DNA of 64,000 bases from Verrucomicrobiota bacterium. GTDB taxonomy: Bacteria; Verrucomicrobiota; Verrucomicrobiia; Opitutales; Opitutaceae. The notes under the pieces are model-generated. The model did not search any database, had not been told where the DNA came from, and saw only the letters and a program-made list of their open reading frames with translations. Location: assembly GCA_023391285.1 (NCBI GenBank), contig JAEWBF010000045.1:1-64000 (forward strand), read 5' to 3'. Positions 43,459 to 52,778 of the stretch are shown piece by piece (the stretch's first letter is position 1; each line of letters opens with the position of its first letter). Made by a program: the position numbers and the translations under genes.

Positions 43459-44526
43459 TCAGGTTTTCGCGGGAAGCGAGGCGCCGTCGCACCAGGTGCC
43501 GTCAACCAGCGTCGTGGTGTGCAACGAGGGAAGACCCAACGTGTGCTGCTGGAGATGACTCGCGAGCACCTCGATGGCGAGTTCGCCGACCCGTGCGCAG
43601 TTCTGGCGGATGCCGGCGACGGTGCCGGTGGCGTTTTCGAGGAAGATGTCGACGAAGGCGACGTCGCGTGGAACCTGCAGCCCCATCGCTTCCAAACGCG
43701 GAAGGACGAAAGGAGAGTAACTGAGGATGACCTCGGGCCGATGTTGAGCGAACCACTTTGCGAACTCCGCCTCGGGTGCAGTCACGGTGAGATCGGAGTG
43801 GGTGCGGGCGATGCCTTCGATGCCGTAGAACAGGATCGGGATGCGTTCGTCCGCGGAGAATTTCAGTTGTTCGGCCAAGAAGCCGGCGGACCAGGCGAGA
43901 TTGCCGATTTCCGCCCACCAGTGCGGGATGACAAAACCGATGCGGCGGTAACCGGCGGCGCGCACGCGGCGGACGGCGGTTTGGATGATGAGCCGCTGAT
44001 CGTTGGTGACGGTGTGCAGCGTGGGAAGTTGTTGGATCGGATCGATCGCGACGGCGGCGAAGCGGGACCAATCCATCTCGTGAAGGTTGCGATCACAGGC
44101 CCAGTGGGAGGCGAATACGATGCCGGAGATGCCGCGCGAAAAAAGGATGTCGCTCAGCCGGCGCGGCGTGAGGCCGGGCTCGCCGAGCCAGAAATGTTCG
44201 AGCTGGTAGCCGAGTTGCGGAGCGCGGGAGGAGGCGCCGCGGAAGAAGTCGGCGTGCGCGGGCGCGTTTTTCCAGTCCCAGCGGCCGCCGGCACACGTCA
44301 CGTAAGCGAGCGTGGTAACCTGTTTGGTGCGCCGAATGCTTTTGCGGTAAGCGACGAGCGCGCTGAGGTCGGGATCGGGTCGATAGCCGAGCTCGAGGGC
44401 GAGGTCTTGGAGTTTTTTTCGAGTTTCGAGAGGGAGGCGCGGACTGTTGCGAAGGGCGAGTGAGACGGTGGTGACATGGACGCCGGCCTTGCGCGCGACG
44501 TCAGCTTGGGTGGTCCGAGGCTTCAT
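43459..44526 (-). CDS. LacI-family transcriptional regulator
   Basis: 355 residues from the ATG at 44526. The N-terminal helix-turn-helix TTQADVARKAGVHVTTVSLA is followed by LRNSPRLP and hinge-region sequence. The C-terminal part is a periplasmic-binding-protein-like effector domain (GISGIVFASHW, GYRRIGFVIP, DVAFVDIFLENATGTVAGIRQ). It probably senses a carbohydrate. It lies between the CE7 esterase and the VCBS/TPR pair, all on the same strand, so these are its most likely targets. Operators were not confidently identified. Confidence 0.95.
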   Translation of the reverse strand: MKPRTTQADVARKAGVHVTTVSLALRNSPRLPLETRKKLQDLALELGYRPDPDLSALVAYRKSIRRTKQVTTLAYVTCAGGRWDWKNAPAHADFFRGASSRAPQLGYQLEHFWLGEPGLTPRRLSDILFSRGISGIVFASHWACDRNLHEMDWSRFAAVAIDPIQQLPTLHTVTNDQRLIIQTAVRRVRAAGYRRIGFVIPHWWAEIGNLAWSAGFLAEQLKFSADERIPILFYGIEGIARTHSDLTVTAPEAEFAKWFAQHRPEVILSYSPFVLPRLEAMGLQVPRDVAFVDIFLENATGTVAGIRQNCARVGELAIEVLASHLQQHTLGLPSLHTTTLVDGTWCDGASLPAKT

Positions 44527-44654
44527 TAGCTGTATGCCGCGGAGGATGACGCAAAACGCGCGCGCTCGCCATCCCAATACGAGTGGGGCGACGAAGACAA
44601 CGGATGCGGCGGCACTTGCGTGTGCCGAGCGCGCGTGAACGAAAAATCGCGAGG

Positions 44655-46010
44655 CTAGTTCGTGGCCACGGCGGACGCGGTCAGAGCGAGAAGCTGCGGC
44701 TCTTCGCCGCGGACCAGTGCGGCGCGCCAGGCTTCATCGCGGTCGGTGAAAGCGCGTTGTTGTTCTGCCGTTGCCTGATGGTTGTGCGCAGCGAGAGGAA
44801 GCGGCACGGCTTCTTTGGCGGCGGGGATTTGATTGAAGGCGGCCCAGATGCCGACGGGCGGGCAAACTGTATCCAAAAAACCCATCGACACGAGGGACTT
44901 CGCGCGGATGCGGGCGGCGAAATTTACCGTGTCGAAGTAACGCGCGGTGGCGGCGACGCGTGAGTTTTGGCTGGCCCAATTTGGATATCCGGCGGTGCGA
45001 CCGAAAAGATTGCCGTTTGCTTCGGCGCCGGCGGGCACGTGGACGATCATATGCGTCGGTTTTGGATGAAGGCCGCACAACGCGAGGCTTTGCTGTCCGC
45101 CCATGCTTGTGCCCGTGACGAGGAAAATTTCGCCGTTCCAATCGGGCCGGCTGGTCAGGTAGTCCGCCGCTCGATACGCGCCGAGATACATTTGAAGGAA
45201 GTAGTTCCGATCGCGGTCGTCGTCGTAGATCGTGTTGTAACGCCGGATCAGGGCCGGAAGCGCGGCGTAGAATTCCTTCGGCATGTCGCCGGGCACGTCG
45301 TGCGGTTCGATGTTGAGCACGAGCCAGCCGTCGGCGGCGCGGTCGGTGACCCAGGACTTTTGAAGAGGATAGGGACCACCCGCCCATTGCAGGAGCAGCA
45401 TCGCGGGAAATTTCTCGCCGTTCGCGGGCCTGGCGAGTTGGCCGTAGACTTGCGCGCCGTCGATGTTGTCGAGCGTCAGAGTCGCGTAGTCGACGCCTTC
45501 GACCTCGCTGTCGCCGGGGCTCACGACGGGGTTGGCGGGAATCTCGTGCAGCAGGGCGATCTTTGAGCGCCAGAACTCGTCGAAGTCGTCGGGGGTGGGT
45601 TCGACGGGCCTGATGCTTCCGGGAGCCACCGCGGCGCCTAACACGAGTCGGCCGGGAGTTTCGGCTCTGTCTTTGGTAGGGGTCGAGCCGGCGGGCTGAA
45701 CTTCGACGTAGAGGAGAGCGGGATCGTCGAGTCGGGTTTCGATGCTTGCGCGACCGTTCGTGAAGACGAGCGGACCTGCGGCGATCACGTCGAAGTTGTT
45801 CTTTTTGATCGTGAACGTGAATGCAGGCGCGCCGGAGGAGGCGGGCGCGGACAACGCGAGAGTCCAGCCGACTTTCTCGCCTAATTCATAGATTCCCGAC
45901 GAATCGAAGGGCTCGACCGATAATTCCGGCGTGGAGGACGTCGAGGCGCTGCTGGTTAGAGCGACGAGCCAGAGGCAGGTCGCGAGGAAGCGGAGCGGAA
46001 AGGCATCCAT
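44655..46010 (-). CDS. Exported acetylxylan-esterase-like hydrolase (CE7 family)
   Basis: 451 residues from the ATG at 46010, beginning with a signal peptide (LRFLATCLWLVALTSSAS). An N-terminal beta domain of about 120 residues precedes an alpha/beta-hydrolase. The nucleophile elbow is VTGTSMGGQQSLALCG; the likely Asp is in GFLDTVCPP and the His in LAAHNHQAT. The wording and order match CE7 acetyl-xylan/cephalosporin C deacetylases, which remove acetyl groups from plant oligosaccharides. The canonical RGQ oxyanion motif was not found, so the substrate is open. It is followed on the same strand by a LacI-type regulator, consistent with sugar-controlled expression. Confidence 0.85.
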   Translation of the reverse strand: MDAFPLRFLATCLWLVALTSSASTSSTPELSVEPFDSSGIYELGEKVGWTLALSAPASSGAPAFTFTIKKNNFDVIAAGPLVFTNGRASIETRLDDPALLYVEVQPAGSTPTKDRAETPGRLVLGAAVAPGSIRPVEPTPDDFDEFWRSKIALLHEIPANPVVSPGDSEVEGVDYATLTLDNIDGAQVYGQLARPANGEKFPAMLLLQWAGGPYPLQKSWVTDRAADGWLVLNIEPHDVPGDMPKEFYAALPALIRRYNTIYDDDRDRNYFLQMYLGAYRAADYLTSRPDWNGEIFLVTGTSMGGQQSLALCGLHPKPTHMIVHVPAGAEANGNLFGRTAGYPNWASQNSRVAATARYFDTVNFAARIRAKSLVSMGFLDTVCPPVGIWAAFNQIPAAKEAVPLPLAAHNHQATAEQQRAFTDRDEAWRAALVRGEEPQLLALTASAVATN

Positions 46011-46274
46011 GGTGGAATGCGAGTTTGCGAAGGGTGGGGCGGGGGATCTCCCAAAGCGGGGAGCGAAGGTGGTTTTAACCGCGTCTCTGCCGCGTAAAAG
46101 GGGATCGGTGTGCTCACTTGAGAATGCGGGGTGCGGTCGGGAAATTCCCGAAGGTGAATTGTCGCCGCAAGATAGCGATTGTGAGCGGGACAACTTTTTC
46201 CAAAACCGTCTTGCGCGGGGGGGGCGGCCAAACAACCCTTCGGGGGATTTTCTCTTTTCACATCCGTTTACCCG
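46011..46274. promoter_or_regulatory. Divergent promoter region, esterase / nuo operon
   Basis: 264 bases between the divergent esterase gene and nuoB. A perfect 7-1-7 palindrome, TCGGGAA-A-TTCCCGA (46137-46151), lies in the middle and is a candidate operator. ATTGTGAGCGG at 46178-46188 resembles one half of the E. coli lac operator, but the other half is missing. No convincing -35/-10 pair and no Shine-Dalgarno before nuoB were seen. Confidence 0.35.
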
Positions 46275-46790
46275 ATGGTCTCGTCCAACACAGAACTCGC
46301 CTACCAGAGCCAAATCGAGGGAGGCATTATCGTCTCGAAGGCGGATGCCGTGGTGAATTGGATCCGAACGAACTCGATCTGGCCGATGCCGATGGGTCTG
46401 GCGTGTTGCGCGATCGAGTTGATGGCGGTGGGCAACGGCCGCTTCGACATTTCCCGGTTCGGCGCCGAGGTGATGCGTTTCTCACCGCGGCAATCGGACT
46501 GCATGATCGTCGCGGGAAGCGTGACCTACAAGATGGCTCCGCAGGTCCGCCGCATCTATGACCAGATGATGGCGCCGAAATGGGTGATCGCGATGGGCGC
46601 GTGCGCGAGCTCGGGCGGAATGTATCGCAGTTACGCGCACATGCAGGGCGTCGACCGGATCTTGCCGGTGGATGTTTATATCAGCGGCTGCCCGCCGCGT
46701 CCGGAGGCGATCATCGACGCGATCATCAAGTTGCAGGCGAAGATTCGCAGCCAGCCTGCGGCGAAAGAACTTTTCAAAGCTTCAGCGTGA
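46275..46790 (+). CDS. nuoB: NADH-quinone oxidoreductase subunit B
   Basis: 171 residues. The N2-cluster ligands are visible: the tandem Cys44-Cys45 in GLACCAIELM, then MGACASSGG and SGCPPRPEA. NuoB carries the terminal [4Fe-4S] cluster N2 that passes electrons to quinone at the junction of the peripheral and membrane arms of complex I. It is the first gene of the operon; nuoA, normally upstream, is missing here. A 124-base spacer separates it from nuoC. Confidence 0.97.
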   Translation: MVSSNTELAYQSQIEGGIIVSKADAVVNWIRTNSIWPMPMGLACCAIELMAVGNGRFDISRFGAEVMRFSPRQSDCMIVAGSVTYKMAPQVRRIYDQMMAPKWVIAMGACASSGGMYRSYAHMQGVDRILPVDVYISGCPPRPEAIIDAIIKLQAKIRSQPAAKELFKASA

Positions 46791-46914
46791 CCATGCAGCC
46801 AACAGTCGAGAGTCCAGAGTTCAAGGCGTCCGTTTGGGCGCGCCGCGTGGGAGCCGCCTTCAGGGCTGGTGCCGCGCTTCACTCGCCGCGATCGACTCCC
46901 CGCTCATTCGCGCC

Positions 46915-47541
46915 ATGACCGCTGTCGTCGACGCCGTTACCCAGATCAAGGGGCGTTTTCCGCAGGTGACCGATCGCACCAGCAGCGATCATCCCGCGAT
47001 CAACGTTCCGCAAGCCGACCTCGTTGCCGTGCTGGCGATGTTGCGCGATACCTTGGGCTTCGACCATCTCGCTGACGTCACTGCGGTCGACTGGAGCGAG
47101 AGCGTGTCGCCGCGCTTCACGGTGATGTATCATGTTTATTCCACGGGCCGCGGCGAATACGTGCGCGTCGCGTCGGACTGTCTCGACGATGTCGAACCTT
47201 CGGTGCCGAGCGTCGTGAGCTTGTGGCCCGGCGCCAACTGGCATGAGCGCGAGTGTTACGACATGTTCGGGATCAAATTCGTAGGCCACCCGGACCTGCG
47301 CCGCATCCTGATGTGGGACGGCTATCCCGGCTGGCCTTTGCGCAAGGAGTTTCCGCTCGCGGGGGTTGAGACGCCGTTGCCTGATCCGGAAATCTTCGAG
47401 GCTACGAACACGCCGGTGATTCCCGCTCCGATGATGGGCGGACCGTTTGTCGCTTCGCCAGGTGAGATCAATCTCACGGAAGCCGAGCCCCGCGCGAAGG
47501 ACGAAAGCTGGAACGAACGCGTGGAGAAACCGCAGGAATGA
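46915..47541 (+). CDS. nuoC: NADH-quinone oxidoreductase subunit C
   Basis: 208 residues from the ATG at 46915. Diagnostic segments are FDHLADVTAVDW, a beta-rich core, and WPGANWHERECYDMFGIKF followed by HPDLRRILM and GWPLRKEFPL. NuoC is a hydrophilic subunit of the quinone-proximal module and has no cofactor. The longer frame upstream (to 46672) overlaps nuoB and is rejected. The C-terminal ~45 residues are extra relative to a minimal NuoC and rich in Pro and Glu. Confidence 0.95.
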   Translation: MTAVVDAVTQIKGRFPQVTDRTSSDHPAINVPQADLVAVLAMLRDTLGFDHLADVTAVDWSESVSPRFTVMYHVYSTGRGEYVRVASDCLDDVEPSVPSVVSLWPGANWHERECYDMFGIKFVGHPDLRRILMWDGYPGWPLRKEFPLAGVETPLPDPEIFEATNTPVIPAPMMGGPFVASPGEINLTEAEPRAKDESWNERVEKPQE

Positions 47542-47568
47542 TCCCGCTGCCGAGAGCTGAGCGCTAAC

Positions 47569-48834
<1,266 letters not shown>

Positions 48835-48843
48835 TATCGACCT

Positions 48844-48922
48844 CCCGCGAAACACGCGAATGAACGCCAACCCTTCCGATTCTCCCTCTCTTCCTTTCGC
48901 GTTGGTTCGCGTGTTTCGCGGG
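48844..48922. repeat. REP-like element, GCGAAACACGC family, copy a (nuoD-nuoE)
   Basis: CCCGCGAAACACGCGAA (48844-48860) is perfectly complementary to 48906-48922 (17 bp), with a 45-base loop. It begins nine bases after the nuoD stop and ends 26 bases before the nuoE start. It is the first of four copies in this operon. Confidence 0.9.
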
Positions 48923-48948
48923 CAAACCGTTTGGCTTCTTTCGGCTCG

Positions 48949-49437
48949 ATGAATCTTAAACCTGAAACGCTGAAACGCATCGACGAGGTCATCACGCATT
49001 ACCCCGTGAAGCGGAGCGCGACGTTGCCGTTGCTGCACCTGATTCAGGAGGATGTCGGTTACATTCCGCCGGAAACGTTCGAGTGGGTTGCGGCGAAGCT
49101 CGAGATCCAGCCGATCAACGTTTACGACGTCGTCACGTTTTATCCGATGTTCCGGCAGAAGCCGATCGGCCGCCGCCACATCAAGGTCTGCCGCACGCTC
49201 TCCTGCGCGTTGCGCGGCGGCTACAAGACCTGCGAAGAATTCGAAAAACAGTTCGACACGAAGGTCGGCGAAATTTCGCCCGACGGCGAAGTCACCGTCG
49301 AGTTCGTCGAGTGCCTCGCGAGCTGCGGCACCGCGCCCGTCGTCCTGATCGACGACGACCTCCATGAGAACGTCGACGCCGCCAAAGCCAAGCAGCTCAG
49401 CGATCAAATCAAAGCCGAAGCCGCGAAGCGGCGCTGA
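48949..49437 (+). CDS. nuoE: NADH-quinone oxidoreductase subunit E
   Basis: 162 residues from the ATG at 48949; a TTG six codons upstream is less likely. It has the thioredoxin-like [2Fe-2S] fold with cysteines in CRTLSC and CLASCG, and an N-terminal helical part containing LPLLHLIQEDVGYIP. NuoE and NuoF form the NADH-oxidising module; the N1a cluster sits here. The last ~40 residues are Asp/Glu/Lys/Ala-rich. Confidence 0.96.
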   Translation: MNLKPETLKRIDEVITHYPVKRSATLPLLHLIQEDVGYIPPETFEWVAAKLEIQPINVYDVVTFYPMFRQKPIGRRHIKVCRTLSCALRGGYKTCEEFEKQFDTKVGEISPDGEVTVEFVECLASCGTAPVVLIDDDLHENVDAAKAKQLSDQIKAEAAKRR

Positions 49438-49442
49438 CCGAG

Positions 49443-49475
49443 CAATCGAAAATCCGAAATCGACAATCGAAAATC
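49443..49475. repeat. Direct repeat CAATCGAAAATC (nuoE-nuoF)
   Basis: Two identical 12-base units at 49443-49454 and 49464-49475 (period 21), separated by a degenerate unit CGAAATCGA. They fill the 43-base gap between nuoE and nuoF, ending five bases before the nuoF ATG. Confidence 0.7.
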
Positions 49476-49480
49476 TCGAC

Positions 49481-50842
49481 ATGCCCGCTCCCGAACAACG
49501 CCGCATCATCTTTCGTCACATCGACGAGCCCGGCTACACGAACGACATCGCGTGCTACTTGCGCAATGGCGGCTACGAGATCTTGAAGAAGGCGGTCACG
49601 CTTCCGCCGCAATCGATCATCGACGAAGTAAAGAAGTCGGGCCTGCGCGGACGCGGCGGCGCGGGTTTCCCGTGCGGCGTGAAATGGGGCCTCGTGGATC
49701 GCAAGAGCGGCAAGCCCATCTATCTCATCGTCAACGCCGACGAATCGGAGCCGGGCACGTTCAAGGATCGCTACATCATGCACCAGGATCCGCATCAGTT
49801 GATCGAGGGCACGATGATCTCGTGTTTCGCGAACAACGTGAAGCAGGCCTACATCTACATCCGCGGCGAAATGCCGCACGGCGCGCGCATTCTCGAACGC
49901 GCCATTCAAGAGGCCCGCGACCATAATTTCGTCGGCCAAAACATTCTCGGCACGGGCTACTCTTGCGACATCTTCGTCCACCGCGGCGCGGGCGCTTACA
50001 TCTGCGGCGAGGAAACCGGTTTGATCGAATCGCTCGAAGGCAAGCGCGCCAACCCGCGCATCAAGCCCCCGTATTTTCCGGCCGTTCTCGGCCTCTACCA
50101 GTGCCCGACGATCGTGAACAACGTCGAGACGCTCTGTCATGTGAAGCACATCGTCGAACTGGGCAGCGAGGCGTATTCGAAAATTGGAACACCCAACAAC
50201 ACCGGCACGCGTATTTTCTGCGTGAGCGGACACGTGCAGCGGCCCGGCTATTACGAATTCGAGACCGGCAAGATCACGATGGGCCAGCTGCTTTATGATG
50301 TCTGCGGCGGTCCGCTGCCCGGGCGCACGTTCAAAGCGGTGATTCCCGGCGGCTCCTCCGCGAAAATCATGCGTTTTGGCGAACGCTACAAAGGCAAGCG
50401 CAAGGTCGGCGCCGACATGGTCGATTACGATTGGGGCGTCGAAGACGTTCCGATGGATTTCGATTCGCTCGCGATGGTCGGCACGATGGGCGGTTCCGGT
50501 GGCGTGATCGTGATGGACGACTCCGTCAACATGGTCGAAGCGCTCGCCAACATCAACGCGTTCTACTCCCACGAAAGCTGCGGCCAATGCACGCCGTGTC
50601 GCGAAGGCTCGCTCTGGATGAAGCGCATCACCACCCGCATGGTCCACGGCAATGCGCGCGAGGAAGATGCCGCGCTGCTTAAGAGCGTCGCCGATCAAAT
50701 CCCTGGCCGCACGATCTGCGCCTTCGGCGAGGCGTGCTCGTGGCCCACGCAGAGCTTCATCGCGAAGTTCGGCGACGAATTCAAAAACTACCACCAAACC
50801 AAACAAGCGCCCAAGTCCGGCAACGCGCTCGAACTGGTCTGA
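49481..50842 (+). CDS. nuoF: NADH-quinone oxidoreductase subunit F
   Basis: 453 residues from the ATG at 49481. NADH/FMN-binding glycine-rich segments are SGLRGRGGAGFPCGVKWG and AGAYICGEETGLIESLEG; the N3 [4Fe-4S] ligands are in HESCGQCTPCREG plus a later Cys. It oxidises NADH, transfers hydride to FMN and starts electron flow through complex I. Its presence means the complex uses NADH, unlike the F-less complexes of some anaerobes and cyanobacteria. The longer upstream frame overlaps nuoE and is rejected. Confidence 0.97.
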   Translation: MPAPEQRRIIFRHIDEPGYTNDIACYLRNGGYEILKKAVTLPPQSIIDEVKKSGLRGRGGAGFPCGVKWGLVDRKSGKPIYLIVNADESEPGTFKDRYIMHQDPHQLIEGTMISCFANNVKQAYIYIRGEMPHGARILERAIQEARDHNFVGQNILGTGYSCDIFVHRGAGAYICGEETGLIESLEGKRANPRIKPPYFPAVLGLYQCPTIVNNVETLCHVKHIVELGSEAYSKIGTPNNTGTRIFCVSGHVQRPGYYEFETGKITMGQLLYDVCGGPLPGRTFKAVIPGGSSAKIMRFGERYKGKRKVGADMVDYDWGVEDVPMDFDSLAMVGTMGGSGGVIVMDDSVNMVEALANINAFYSHESCGQCTPCREGSLWMKRITTRMVHGNAREEDAALLKSVADQIPGRTICAFGEACSWPTQSFIAKFGDEFKNYHQTKQAPKSGNALELV

Positions 50843-50845
50843 CCG

Positions 50846-50914
50846 CCCGCTAAACACGCTAAACACACGAACCCAAATTCTGATCTTTTCGCGCCCTTTC
50901 GCGTGATTCGCGGG
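50846..50914. repeat. REP-like element, GCGAAACACGC family, copy b (nuoF-nuoG)
   Basis: Left arm CCCGCTAAACACGCTAAAC from 50846, right arm TTCGCGTGATTCGCGGG at 50898-50914. This is a more diverged copy with several mismatches in the stem. It begins three bases after the nuoF stop and ends 20 bases before the nuoG start. Confidence 0.8.
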
Positions 50915-50934
50915 CCACAAAACTTCACTTCCAG

Positions 50935-52686
50935 ATGATCGCTTCGCCCAAACCCGACCTCGTCACCGTCAACATTGACGGCAAGGAAGTCGCCGTGCCG
51001 AAAGGCACGAACGTCATCGAGGCCGCGCGTCTCGTCGGTGTCGACGTGCCGCATTATTGCTACCACCCGAAGCTCTCGATCGTGGGCAATTGCCGCATGT
51101 GCCTGATCGAAATGGGCCTGCCCGCCGTCGATCCCGCGACGAAGGCGCCGATCATCGATCCCACGAGCGGCAAGCAGAAGATCAACTGGATGCCGCGCCC
51201 GCAGATCGGCTGCGGCACCAACGCCACGCCCGGCCTGCACATCCGCACCACCTCGCAACTCGTGAAGGACTGCCGCGAGGGCGTGATGGAGTTCCTCCTC
51301 ATCAATCACCCGCTCGACTGCCCGATCTGCGACCAGGCCGGCGAGTGCAAACTCCAGGAACAGGCGACCGGCTACGGCCGCGGCTATTCGCGCTACATCG
51401 AGCCGAAAAACGTGAAGCCGAAGCGCACGCAGCTCGGCCCGCGCGTCACGCTCGACGACGAGCGCTGCATCCTCTGCTCGCGTTGCATCCGCTTCTGCAA
51501 GGAGGTCGCGAAGGACGACGTGCTCGGCTTCATCGACCGCGGCAGCTATTCGACGCTCACTTGTTTCCCCGGGAAACAGCTCACCAACAATTACTCGCTC
51601 AACACCGTCGATCTTTGCCCCGTCGGCGCGCTCACTTCGACGGACTTCCGTTTCAAGATGCGCGTCTGGTTCCTCAAGCAGACGAACAGCATCGATACCG
51701 AAAGTAGTGTCGGCGCGAATACGATCATCTGGTCGCGCGAGGGCGTGATTTACCGCATCACGCCCCGCCGCAATTTCGAGGTGAACGACGAGTGGATGGC
51801 CGACAGCGGTCGCATCCTCTACAAGCAGGTCCAGGCGCCCGACCGCCTTACCGTCTCGAAGGTCAACGGCACCGACAGCACGATCGACACGGCCGTGAAC
51901 GCGGCGGCCGAACTCTTCAAAGCCCACGCCGGCGCGATCGCCGTCGTCGGCTCTGGCCGCAGTTCGGTCGAGGAGCAATTCCTCACGAAGAAACTCGCGA
52001 CCGCGCTCAATGCTTCCACGCACCTCGTCAGCCGGGTGGGCGAGGGCGACGGCCTTCTTATCTCCGCCGATCGCAACCCGAACGTCCGCGGCGCGCTCGT
52101 CACCGGACTCATCAAGGAATTGCCGGCCGCGAAACTCACCTCGCTCGCGAGTGCGATCGACGCCGGCAAGATCAAGGTCGTCGTTGCGATCAACGAAGAC
52201 CTCGCCGCCGCCGGCCTCACCGCCGAGCAACTCGCGAAAGTGGCCGTCGTTTACCTGGGCACGCATGCGAACGCCACTTCGGCCGTCGCGCGCGTGGTGA
52301 TTCCCACGCTCACGGTTTTCGAAAAGAACGGCACGTTCGTTAACCAGCAGTTCCGCATTCAGAGATTTCACAAGGCCATCCCGGGGCCCGCCGGCACGCA
52401 CGACGATCTCGTCGTCGTTGCGAAACTCGTCGCCGCTGCGACAAACACCGCGGCCGTTGCGACCGACATCAACGGTGTCTGGAAGCTGGTTGCGGCCGAA
52501 GTCCCCGCGCTCGGCACGATGTCGTTCGCGAACATTCCCGAGACGGGCCTGTTGCTCGATCCGACCCCTTACGCCGGCCTTCCCTTCATCGAAGGCGAAA
52601 CGCTGCACTACAAACCGGCCGCGCCGCAGCCGCCGGCGGACAACGCCGTCCCCCCGCCGCGCCCGCCCGCGGGCACCACGACATGA
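50935..52686 (+). CDS. nuoG: NADH-quinone oxidoreductase subunit G (short form)
   Basis: 583 residues. The N-terminal third has the expected Fe-S ligands: HYCYHPKLSIVGNCRMC for the [2Fe-2S] cluster, HPLDCPICDQAGECKLQ, and CILCSRCIRFC with a later CPVGAL Cys. The rest is a reduced molybdopterin-oxidoreductase-like domain with AIAVVGSGRSSVEEQFL. At 583 residues it is well below the ~780-910 common for NuoG, so the C-terminal domain is shortened; it is not broken by a stop or frameshift. The Pro-rich tail ends PRPPAGTTT. Confidence 0.95.
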   Translation: MIASPKPDLVTVNIDGKEVAVPKGTNVIEAARLVGVDVPHYCYHPKLSIVGNCRMCLIEMGLPAVDPATKAPIIDPTSGKQKINWMPRPQIGCGTNATPGLHIRTTSQLVKDCREGVMEFLLINHPLDCPICDQAGECKLQEQATGYGRGYSRYIEPKNVKPKRTQLGPRVTLDDERCILCSRCIRFCKEVAKDDVLGFIDRGSYSTLTCFPGKQLTNNYSLNTVDLCPVGALTSTDFRFKMRVWFLKQTNSIDTESSVGANTIIWSREGVIYRITPRRNFEVNDEWMADSGRILYKQVQAPDRLTVSKVNGTDSTIDTAVNAAAELFKAHAGAIAVVGSGRSSVEEQFLTKKLATALNASTHLVSRVGEGDGLLISADRNPNVRGALVTGLIKELPAAKLTSLASAIDAGKIKVVVAINEDLAAAGLTAEQLAKVAVVYLGTHANATSAVARVVIPTLTVFEKNGTFVNQQFRIQRFHKAIPGPAGTHDDLVVVAKLVAAATNTAAVATDINGVWKLVAAEVPALGTMSFANIPETGLLLDPTPYAGLPFIEGETLHYKPAAPQPPADNAVPPPRPPAGTTT

Positions 52687-52704
52687 GCTTCTCCTTTCAT
52701 CGTC

Positions 52705-52762
52705 GTAGCGGAAAGCGTGAGCTTTTCGCCCAACGGAACGAAAGCCTCTCGGCTTCCGCTAC
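52705..52762. repeat. REP-like element, GTAGCGGAA family (nuoG-nuoH)
   Basis: GTAGCGGAAAGC... (52705-52728) pairs with ...GGCTTCCGCTAC (52739-52762); 19 of 24 positions match, with a 10-base loop. It lies in the 92-base nuoG-nuoH gap, ending 16 bases before the nuoH ATG. Confidence 0.75.
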
Positions 52763-52778
52763 TCTCTGATCTTCCGCC

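Noticed and set aside
46178..46194. ATTGTGAGCGG match to the lac operator left half, near a LacI-family gene
   Set aside because: The symmetric right half is missing and the LacI gene is 1.6 kb away, so an 11-base match in GC-rich DNA may be chance.
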